The notes under the pieces were generated by a model. That model made no database searches, was not told where the DNA came from, and saw only the letters and a program-made list of their open reading frames with translations. A DNA stretch of 49,699 nucleotides from a cyanobacterium PCC 7702 (lineage in GTDB: Bacteria; Cyanobacteriota; Cyanobacteriia; Cyanobacteriales; Nostocaceae). The DNA is taken from assembly GCA_000332255.1 (NCBI GenBank), contig KB235926.1, forward strand, positions 3,607,115 through 3,656,813, in the 5' to 3' direction. Below, in pieces: positions 35,012-42,921 of the stretch (positions within the stretch are counted from its first letter, which is position 1; each line of letters starts with the position of its first letter). The position numbers and the translations under genes were made by a program.

Positions 35012-36988
35012 TTATTTATTTGGAAGTATTAAACAAATTAATCGTTCTTCAGTTTTAGCTTTTGAATTCATAATCTCTAACTTTTTCTCTTGACATAATT
35101 CCTGAATCAAACGTTCAATTTCTGCTTCCTTAACATTCGGGAATTTCTGTTGACAATGAGAATTTAAATTGGATAATCCCATACATAATTGGACTTTCAT
35201 GAAATTTAATAGAAATTCTTTTACTTCTCGCAACCTATCTATAGGTTCTTTTTTAGGAATAATATCTAAATCCTGCAATAAACTACATTCATTTAAAATA
35301 CCCAAATTAAAGATTAAAGATTTTAGTTCTGGTAAATGAATAGTTTTACCTACTTCGCCTAGGACTAATTCTTCAGCCAGTGCAGAATTGACTAAGCTAT
35401 TATATGTTGCTAAATAATGAACAGAAGCCAGACTTGGTCTGATGTGAATATGATTGATCCCCGTAAAAATTTGTTTGTAAAGTTTATGTCCCTGAAGTTT
35501 AGGTGTTCCCGTACTATTAATTCTAATTAGATATAGATGCTGACAAAGATTTTGCTGGATTACTTTCTGACAAGCATTCATAATATTGTAAAAACTTGTC
35601 ATATTTGCATCTTCTGTCCAGACTACACCTATTCTTTCTTGGTTGCGGGGGTGTTGATAACTCAAGGAATAATTGGCATATTTACCACTAATTAGTCTAG
35701 GTTTTATGGATTCGATCTTCAAGGCTTCCAAAGCCCGTTGTAACATCTGTATTAACTCAGATGCTGGTAGAAGAGATATTTTACTGATTCTGCTTTCTAT
35801 TTTTTTATACTCTTCCTGCCAGAGTAGTTTAAATGCAGCTTGAATTTTTTCTTCTATTGATGTCGGTGGACGTACTATTAACGACTCTTTATATTGTTGA
35901 TACTTTTCTCTTCCCAATATCAGCACATCCCTAGGTACAGCTTTACCACCAGGGTAACTCTCCTCTAATAATTGTCTGGTCAGGGGGTAAATAGGTGAAT
36001 CTGGCTTGGGAGTCGCTTTTGCGTGTAATGGTCGTAGTCTGTGAACCCAGAGAGATTCTGCTTGCTCTAAATTAATACGTTTGAGCGTGACTATTCTTTC
36101 TATACGAGCTCTGTCTGATTGGAAAACACGTTTAATAGCTTGTCTCCAAGGATCTGTAGTTATACTGATGATGATTAAAAAGTTTTTGAGATTGTCGTTA
36201 TGAATAGTAGTATTAATATTAAAAATAGGTTGAGGATTTGACTCAAAATTAGGTAGGGTTTCAACTTGATCAAAACATAAAACAATTGGTTTAGTTGCAG
36301 TGGAAATTTTGCCAAAGTTTGCTAAAATATTTTTGGCTGCATCCTCACTATCAATAAAATTTTTCACTCCTAAAGCTTGCATTGATTCTTCACTTATTTG
36401 ATCCCCTTTTAACCATTCATAAGCCTGAGAATAAAGATTTGGCTGAGTGAGAGCGTAAAGTATTCTGAAAAAAATGTCAGGGTTGTAAATTCCTTCCTGT
36501 TCGTAGCTCTTTTTAAGATGATTAATAAACTTTTGGCGATCGCTCACTAATAGTTGCCATATACTCTTATTTTGCTTAGTAAAGGCAGATAAGTTCTTTA
36601 ACCAAAGCATCAGTTGAGATTCCTGCTGATCATCTGGTACTTTGATTAAGCTATCAACGGTATAGCGCAAAACGTGTCGCCACATATAGTCATTATCAGG
36701 CCAAGGGCCTATGTAAGCAAAAAAAGCTTTAGAATTAAATTCGCGCTTCAATCTACCTAGAAAATAACTTTTTCCACCGCCTTGATCTCCTACAAGTAAT
36801 ACACTACGACTACGGTGATCCATCGCCACCAAGTTTAATGTTTTTTCAATTTCAGTAATTTCATTTTTATGAATAGATTCTACTAAAAAACTTCTATCTT
36901 CAGTACCAGTCCAGAAATTACCTACCTTGGTATTTACTAAATCAAATGGGTTAATTTCATGTTTGATAACTTTCTCAATTTCTTGCAT
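35012..36988 (-). CDS. P-loop ATPase of unknown function
   Basis: A 658-residue protein. Walker A is LLVGDQGGGKSYFLGRL (residues 65-81, Lys73) and Walker B is IVLCFDQVETL (Asp240, Glu243 region). A sensor-1-like ISITTDPW follows near 275 and an Arg-rich RVFQSDRARIERI near 288-300. The pattern is that of a STAND/ORC-like or KAP-like AAA+ ATPase rather than a known named family. The C-terminal 130 residues are helical and contain LLNFMKVQLCMGLSN and a possible winged helix (PNVKEAEIERLIQELCQEKKLEI). It lies 24 bases upstream of the fusion nuclease in the same strand, which implies co-expression and a shared complex. I do not recognise it as BrxC, DndF or other named defence ATPases. Confidence 0.8.
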   Translation of the reverse strand: MQEIEKVIKHEINPFDLVNTKVGNFWTGTEDRSFLVESIHKNEITEIEKTLNLVAMDHRSRSVLLVGDQGGGKSYFLGRLKREFNSKAFFAYIGPWPDNDYMWRHVLRYTVDSLIKVPDDQQESQLMLWLKNLSAFTKQNKSIWQLLVSDRQKFINHLKKSYEQEGIYNPDIFFRILYALTQPNLYSQAYEWLKGDQISEESMQALGVKNFIDSEDAAKNILANFGKISTATKPIVLCFDQVETLPNFESNPQPIFNINTTIHNDNLKNFLIIISITTDPWRQAIKRVFQSDRARIERIVTLKRINLEQAESLWVHRLRPLHAKATPKPDSPIYPLTRQLLEESYPGGKAVPRDVLILGREKYQQYKESLIVRPPTSIEEKIQAAFKLLWQEEYKKIESRISKISLLPASELIQMLQRALEALKIESIKPRLISGKYANYSLSYQHPRNQERIGVVWTEDANMTSFYNIMNACQKVIQQNLCQHLYLIRINSTGTPKLQGHKLYKQIFTGINHIHIRPSLASVHYLATYNSLVNSALAEELVLGEVGKTIHLPELKSLIFNLGILNECSLLQDLDIIPKKEPIDRLREVKEFLLNFMKVQLCMGLSNLNSHCQQKFPNVKEAEIERLIQELCQEKKLEIMNSKAKTEERLICLILPNK

Positions 36989-37041
36989 AATTACAATTTG
37001 GTAAAAGAGGAAAATAACTGAGAATTTGGGAGAAGATATTG

Positions 37042-37902
37042 CTAATTCACGATAATAAAAAATAGTGAACCACCAATATTTTGTTTAATCCCAGCATCAA
37101 CTTGTTCTGGAGTATATGGAGTTGGATCTAATAACGTACTAAACTCAATTTTGTCGTTTCTTTGCAAGCGATACAGCGCCTGATCTAATTCATCCCGCGA
37201 TAGTGGAGGTTGTAACTTTTGTCGCAGATGAAAAATTGGTAAGTAATTATCAGTTCCCAATTCTCGATCTAATTTTTTGATTGTTTCCAAGATCTGTTCA
37301 TCACTAATAGTGATTTTCGTCTTTGTTGTTGATTCTGAGTGGGTATGTTCCGAAATAGGTACCTGCTCAGACTTATCGTTTCGCAAAGTTTTCCGTAAAA
37401 AGCGTATGTAGTTGTTCAACAGATCCAGACTGATGACAGGTTGAACACCTTTGTTGGGATTGTATTCATCCCGCAAATATTTAATTCCGCGTTCTGTAAG
37501 CCAAACTTCAGCCTTTATTTTTTTACGTTTTGTTTCAACTTGAATGAATCCTTTTTCGCCAAGAGTTTTCAGAATCGCTTCTTTCTCAGATGTACTTAGA
37601 GATGGGGTTTTGATTTGACTAGGAGTGATTTTGCCAGAAGCCTTACTTATAGCTTCTAGCAGTTTCAATTCTTTTTCTTGAATGGGTATTTGAGCAAGAT
37701 CGAGCTTCAACAGCGCTTTCCCAGGAGGTAAAATTTTGGCTGCAGCGATTTCACGGGAGTAATCTATCAGTTCGCGATCGCTCAAATCTTGACAAAGCTT
37801 ATCCTTACTTTTGAAAGATTTAAAAATACTAGCACCAAAGCTTGACCGATAATTTTCGCATCCCAACAACTTGAGTAAGAACTTTAACTCATCCGTATTC
37901 AT
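37042..37902 (-). CDS. Winged-helix-like protein, first gene of the nuclease cassette
   Basis: About 286 residues from ATG 37902; a TTG at 37932 would add ten. The N-terminal helix DELKFLLKLLGCENYR is followed by a region with several winged-helix-like segments. LKLLEAISKASGKITPSQI, then LSTSEKEAILKTLGEKGFIQVE and AEVWLTERGIKYLRDEYN, is a MarR-like wHTH. A second comes near the C-terminus (YLPIFHLRQKL, then LSRDELDQALYRLQRNDKIEFSTL). A linker rich in Ser/Thr/Lys separates them. The end GSLFFIIVN is hydrophobic. It may be the DNA-binding or protein-bridging subunit for the downstream ATPase and nuclease-translocase. The 53-base gap to the ATPase supports one operon. Confidence 0.7.
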   Translation of the reverse strand: MNTDELKFLLKLLGCENYRSSFGASIFKSFKSKDKLCQDLSDRELIDYSREIAAAKILPPGKALLKLDLAQIPIQEKELKLLEAISKASGKITPSQIKTPSLSTSEKEAILKTLGEKGFIQVETKRKKIKAEVWLTERGIKYLRDEYNPNKGVQPVISLDLLNNYIRFLRKTLRNDKSEQVPISEHTHSESTTKTKITISDEQILETIKKLDRELGTDNYLPIFHLRQKLQPPLSRDELDQALYRLQRNDKIEFSTLLDPTPYTPEQVDAGIKQNIGGSLFFIIVN

Positions 37903-38077
37903 TTGAGTAATATTACTTACATTGAGTGACAAGGAACTTTAATTAGCAAAATTTAATACGGTATCTGGGATTATAAACTATATTCGGTCAGATTTGGCCA
38001 TAAATTTACCAATACATAATTACGTAGACTCAATCACTGATACCAGCAGTCTCCGCTTGGGTAAATGTAAATTATTG

Positions 38078-39037
38078 TTACAAAATATACTTTTGAATCC
38101 TCACCAATTGGAACACCTTAACTCTTATACCTGTTGGTAGTAACGACAACCCTAACCCAGTCCAAGCTTTGATGGGAGAAAAAGACTGTCCTTTTAATAT
38201 CAAATTCCTTCCTTTGTGCGTCTCTCCCTTTTCCAGTAAGCGCAACCCCAACAGCAGCTGGGTTTGTGCCAAACGCTTTCGCCTAACCTTTTCTAACTTT
38301 TTAGATTCAAAACTGTAACTATTCAAATACTGCAATTTATCAGTTAAATAAGGAATAGCTCGATTAATTCCTTGTTGTTCTGCATGTACGCGATATTCCA
38401 TTAATAATTCTGGTAAATAATAACCTTTTTTTCCTGCCAAAGCTAGCCGCACAAATAAATCATTATCTTCACAATTTTGCCAATTAGGGCGCAGAAATCC
38501 CACTTCTTCAAGACTGCGGCGACGAAATAAAGTTGCACCGATTTGCAAGCTTTGTTTAATAAATACAACTTCTAGAAGGTTATCAATAATACCTTCTGGT
38601 AAACTAGATCTACCCCAACGACGAGAATTTTCTTGAGTTTTTCTTTCATCACGGACATTATGGATATCTATAATCCAGTGGTCGGTACTCACAAAATCGA
38701 TGCTTGCATCTCGATCTAAAACAGCAGCAGTACAACTTAGAAAATCTGGAGTCAAGCGATCGTCATCATCAAATTTAATAAAATATTCACCTGTTGCAGC
38801 TTCAAAACCAGACCGCATATTATTGCTTTTACCAATATTTTGCGAGTGACGAATGTATCGAATGCGCTTATCTTGATGTTGATATTGTGATACTAATATT
38901 GGCGTTTCGTCTAGTGAACCATCATCGCAAATAATGATTTCAAAATCTTGATAGGACTGTTGCAATACGCTTTTAATAGCTGCAGTTAGCAGTTTTACTC
39001 TATTGCAAGTAGGGATGCAAACACTGATTTTAGGCAT
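38078..39037 (-). CDS. Glycosyltransferase family 2
   Basis: A 319-residue GT-A enzyme. The N-terminal nucleotide-sugar fold reads ISVCIPTCNRVKLLTAAIKS, then QDFEIIICDDGSLDETP. The metal-binding acidic motif is YFIKFDDDDRLTPDFL. GT2 enzymes transfer sugars from UDP- or GDP-sugars, commonly to build cell-surface polysaccharides or lipid-linked oligosaccharides. The C-terminal part holds amphipathic and basic stretches (KVRRKRLAQTQLLLGLRLLEKG). ATG at 39037. It is divergent from the GT4 gene, so the two may be co-regulated, but the acceptor cannot be told. Confidence 0.92.
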   Translation of the reverse strand: MPKISVCIPTCNRVKLLTAAIKSVLQQSYQDFEIIICDDGSLDETPILVSQYQHQDKRIRYIRHSQNIGKSNNMRSGFEAATGEYFIKFDDDDRLTPDFLSCTAAVLDRDASIDFVSTDHWIIDIHNVRDERKTQENSRRWGRSSLPEGIIDNLLEVVFIKQSLQIGATLFRRRSLEEVGFLRPNWQNCEDNDLFVRLALAGKKGYYLPELLMEYRVHAEQQGINRAIPYLTDKLQYLNSYSFESKKLEKVRRKRLAQTQLLLGLRLLEKGETHKGRNLILKGQSFSPIKAWTGLGLSLLPTGIRVKVFQLVRIQKYIL

Positions 39038-39144
39038 TTAAATAAGGGTTGTGAATAAGCTGTCAGTGACATATACTCTAGCAACGGGTCATTCAATATA
39101 CATTGCTATGCTTCATTGTGTATTATTCCCCAGTCATTAGGTAT

Positions 39145-40368
39145 ATGAACATTTTGATGCTATCTTCTACTTTTCCCTATCCACCCACCCGCGGTGGGAC
39201 TCAAGTGCGAACGTTTAATTTCCTGAAATATCTTAGCCAAAGTCATGCAATCACCCTTGTAACTCAACAGGAAGCTAATGTTACAGACACAGACATAGAT
39301 GAACTGCGAAATTGGGTAGATAATTTAGTTATTTTTGAGCGTCCTCTGCAGTCGGAAACCAAAAGTGGAATACTGACAAAAATCCAGCGTTTCAAATCAT
39401 TTTTACAAGATGGAGTTCCACCAAGCGTCTTAAACCGCTACTCGAGCAAAATGCAAGAGTGGATCGATAGCTTTGTACAAGCAGGAAAATGCGATGTTAT
39501 TACCTGCGAGCACAGCGTGAATGAAATTTATGTCAAACCCCATTTCCAAAAACAAGTGCGAACTTTAGTCAACGTCCACAGTTCCATCTATGGAACTTGT
39601 CGCAACCAGTTAGAAGCAGGGATTTCCGAAAATTTTTTCAGAGACAAAGTTAGTTTACCGCTTCTGCGACGCTACGAACAAAAGTATTGCTCAAAATTTT
39701 CAGCAATTGTAGTCACCACACAAGAAGAAAAAATTCAACTGCAACAATTCAACCCCAATAAGGAAATTACAGTTATTCCCAATGGTGTGGATTTAGAATC
39801 TTTTCCCTACCGCAGTAGCGATCCGGGAGGACACCGCTTAATTTTTATCGGTGCGCTCGACAATTTGGCAAATATTGATGCTGTCTGCTTTTTCTGCAAT
39901 GAAGTCTTGCCAAAAATTCAAAGACGCTATCCAGATACAACTTTCGATATTGTTGGTTCTCGTCCCGTACCGCAAGTTTTGGCGCTGCAAGAAAAACCGG
40001 GAGTTACCGTGACTGCAGATGTTCCCTCAATAGTAGAATATTTGCACAAAGCAACCGTCTGCGTCGTGCCAATGCGAACTGGATTCGGTATTAAAAATAA
40101 AACTTTAGAAGCAATGGCCGCAGGTGTACCGGTAGTAGCGAGCGATCGCGGTTTAGAAGGACTAACCGCAGAACAAGCTAACGTATCACTCACTGCCTTG
40201 CGAGCAAATCACCCCGCCGAATATATTAATGCTATTAGTTACTTATTTACTCACAAAAAACTACGAGAAGAATTATCTCGTAATGCCAGACAATTGGTAG
40301 AAACTGAATTTACTTGGGATATTGCTGGAAAACGTTACGAGCAAGTATGTCTGGGAAAGCAAAATTAG
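39145..40368 (+). CDS. Glycosyltransferase family 4
   Basis: About 407 residues from ATG 39145 (MNILMLSSTFPYPPTRGGTQ); the upstream TTG at 39103 adds a hydrophobic stretch unlikely to be translated. GT-B fold. The donor domain carries FIGALDNLANIDAVCFF, then PQVLALQEKPGVTVTADV, VVPMRTGFGIKNKTLEAMAAGVPVVASDRG, the glutamate-containing loop binding the nucleotide sugar. The acceptor is unknown. It follows the GT2 gene on the opposite strand and likely takes part in the same polysaccharide or glycolipid pathway. Confidence 0.92.
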   Translation: MNILMLSSTFPYPPTRGGTQVRTFNFLKYLSQSHAITLVTQQEANVTDTDIDELRNWVDNLVIFERPLQSETKSGILTKIQRFKSFLQDGVPPSVLNRYSSKMQEWIDSFVQAGKCDVITCEHSVNEIYVKPHFQKQVRTLVNVHSSIYGTCRNQLEAGISENFFRDKVSLPLLRRYEQKYCSKFSAIVVTTQEEKIQLQQFNPNKEITVIPNGVDLESFPYRSSDPGGHRLIFIGALDNLANIDAVCFFCNEVLPKIQRRYPDTTFDIVGSRPVPQVLALQEKPGVTVTADVPSIVEYLHKATVCVVPMRTGFGIKNKTLEAMAAGVPVVASDRGLEGLTAEQANVSLTALRANHPAEYINAISYLFTHKKLREELSRNARQLVETEFTWDIAGKRYEQVCLGKQN

Positions 40369-40406
40369 CGGCAATAAAATCACTCATTGTTTTATTTTTA
40401 ATTTAA

Positions 40407-40724
40407 TTATTGCCGCAAAGCCGCTGGAAAAATTCTACTAAATATAGGAAGGCGTTGCTGACGAACTCTAGTAGTTTGTTCACTTTTTTTAGCTACTATT
40501 TGAGTTGATACATCAGATTGATTATTCTGGTAGTTACTTACATTTTCTAAGGAAATTGACAAATTTTTATCCCAATACCATTCCCAGTCCCAGTATGCAT
40601 TTCTAGAATGGTTAGCATTTTCTAAATCGATTTCTTGGAAAGTGTCAGCAAAAGCAGGCATAGCAAATGTTGCAGAAGAAACTATGAAAAAAAGTGACAG
40701 TAAATAGGGTTTATATTGATGCAT
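40407..40724 (-). CDS. Small secreted protein with signal peptide
   Basis: A 105-residue protein with a clear signal peptide (SLFFIVSSATFAMPAFA, probable cleavage after AFA). The mature part is about 78 residues, with a Trp-rich WDWEWYWDKN and Asn-rich YQNNQSD segment, then a basic tail (VRQQRLPIFSRIFPAALRQ). I do not recognise a family. It lies upstream of nothing in the same direction except the distant porin on the same strand. Secreted function is probable, role unknown. Confidence 0.6.
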   Translation of the reverse strand: MHQYKPYLLSLFFIVSSATFAMPAFADTFQEIDLENANHSRNAYWDWEWYWDKNLSISLENVSNYQNNQSDVSTQIVAKKSEQTTRVRQQRLPIFSRIFPAALRQ

Positions 40725-41137
40725 AAAAACATTTTTTAATCAATATTGTTTGGGAAGGAAATCCGAGGAATGCATGCCAGGGAAAATGTATGTGCTTGAC
40801 ACTTAAATAAAGCAGCAAGTATGCAATTACTACTGATTTGAATCTTCGATTTGGTTACTAAAAGTTTTCATGAGGTAGACAGGCATAAATAAAAATATAT
40901 TTATGCCTAGTTAATTCCTTGGTCTATCTTTGAGTCTTCAGCCGAAAAAGGTATGTAGATGATTCACTATTCAAAATTTATATCCTTACCAATGTGTTGA
41001 CAATAGAAATATTTCGGAAATATCTAAATGATGAAGGAATTGGCTAAAAAAGCTTATATTGCCATCAATTGATTTTGGTTTGCAAACTAGCTATGAAATA
41101 TTTATGAAGATTGCTAAAAGTAATATGGGAATCTGAC
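40725..41137. other. Intergenic region with an 11-bp perfect hairpin
   Basis: About 410 bases between the small secreted protein and the porin. AGGCATAAATA at 40881-40891 pairs perfectly with TATTTATGCCT at 40898-40908 around a 6-base loop. No T-run follows on either strand, so a terminator is doubtful. No ORF or RNA gene seen. Confidence 0.5.
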
Positions 41138-42762
41138 TTAAAAACTAAAACTAGTTCGCAAAATACCTATGGTAATTGGGTCATTATTGGAAGAGCGATC
41201 GCTTTCCCAAAGATGAATTATTCCTGGCGTGATATTGATGTTGTCACTGACTCGAAAACGATAGAAAACTTCTAGGTGATTCGTCCTTCCCGGTTGACTA
41301 CCTGGACGCCCCAAACCCGTATCGATAAAATCAGGAATGTTGTTTCCTACGGGAAGGTTACTACTTACGATTTTTGGAGGTTGTCCAAAATATATTCCGC
41401 CTAAATTACCTTTGCCAAACAAATCAGGAAAATTGAGATAGACCATGTAATTTGTTGTTTCTACAGTTCCTGATTTACCAGGAATGTAAGAATTTGTATA
41501 GCCAAACCACCACCCAAAGTCATCCGGCCTGAAATTTGCCAATTTACAGAACTACCGATAGCATTTGTTTGTAGCGGTTCTGATTTTCCTGTGGCAGGAT
41601 TTTTTACAGTTAAGCAATCGTCACCAGCAAAACTGAGCAAGCATCCATCCGAGGAATAGTTATTAACGTAATATAAACTAACGTCAAAAACGTCGGTGGG
41701 TGTCAGTAGTAATTGCACACCCATAGTTGTGTGACCGTCAAACAAACCGTTGCGTTTTCTAGGATTTCCAGGAGTATTGCTCGAATAAATTGCCTGCAAG
41801 CTAGCGCGCTTAGCAAATTGCCAATCAAAAGCTATCCCACCCTTACCAAACCCAATATCTAAAACTGGATTTCTTTGTGCAAACCATGATAACGGTCCTG
41901 TGGCAGCGCTTTCAAATCGATTTGGACCTCGAAAAGCAGTAACCATGCTCACACCTTCTGTTCCTAGCATCACAGCTAAGTTGTCTGTAACTAACCAGTG
42001 ATAGTTAAGATCGCCCACGATCAACTGATTGTTGGTAGGATATTCGTAGCTAAGGGCGATGTTATTGCTAAGCTTGGGTGCTGTGGAACCACTCGCAGCT
42101 AAAAGACTTGTGAACAGGTAACTGCGGGGACTTAATTGAGTAGTTAAAAACAGTAGGTTTAAGTTGATGACGTTAGTATTTGTACCTAAATCTTTAGTAT
42201 CTTTTTTACCGTCTCGGGGGGCAATATCAGCACGATTTAGGGTACGTCCTTGAATACCAACTATAGAAAGACCGCTCAGTTTGGTGGTTGTCGAAAATTG
42301 ATTAGTTTGAATTTGGGTAGTCTTAGCTTCTAGATTATCAACTTGATTTTGTAGAGTTTTTAATTCCGCAGTAAAGTCCGCTGGTAATTTTTGTAAAGTG
42401 ATTAAATCTTCTTGGCTAGTGGAATTAATGCTAGCTATTTCCATCAGCTCCTTTATCCGGTTCAGACAAGCACTTAATGCAGCTGCGAATTCATAACGAG
42501 ATAAAGCACGCTTGGCGCCATAAATTCCCTGGGGATAACCTGCAATGCAACCATACCGTTCTACCAAAGACTGCAATTCACCAAACGCCCAATCTGTCGG
42601 TTGTACATCCCTTAGTTGAGAAACAGATCTAACCTGCGCCATTTCATCCTCAAACAGACTAGGGTCATCTGTGGAAACAGGAATGGCGATCGCTGTTTTT
42701 GCCAGCACAGTAACTCCTGCTACTAATATCAATGTAATTACTGACCGCAATTTAATGTTCAA
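41138..42762 (-). pseudogene. Frameshifted SLH-type outer-membrane porin (iron uptake porin / OprB-like)
   Basis: The family's porins of about 540 residues have a signal peptide, one SLH domain, a coiled-coil and a beta-barrel. Here the first frame (from a TTG at 42762) has a signal peptide VLAKTAIA, SLH signature QPTDWAFGELQSLVERYG and a coiled-coil LKTLQNQVDNLEAKTTQIQ, then barrel strands to SGRMTLGG. A second frame then carries WFGYTNSYIPGKSGTVETT to the C-terminal Phe typical of outer-membrane proteins. Joining GG to WFGY needs one added base near 41507-41517, so the gene has lost one base, or the read has an error. Porins of this class admit small solutes and iron in cyanobacteria. Confidence 0.85.
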
Positions 42763-42921
42763 TTTGCCACTATATGTATACTGAATAGCGATAAATCTAG
42801 CCTAACCTTCCATGTGTGGCAAAAACACTTTGTAAAAATTAATACTTAAATTTCCTTTCGCTCCTGATTTTAAAAGTATAAAAGAAAAAGATTACTGAGA
42901 AGCTTGCTTACTGATAACAGT

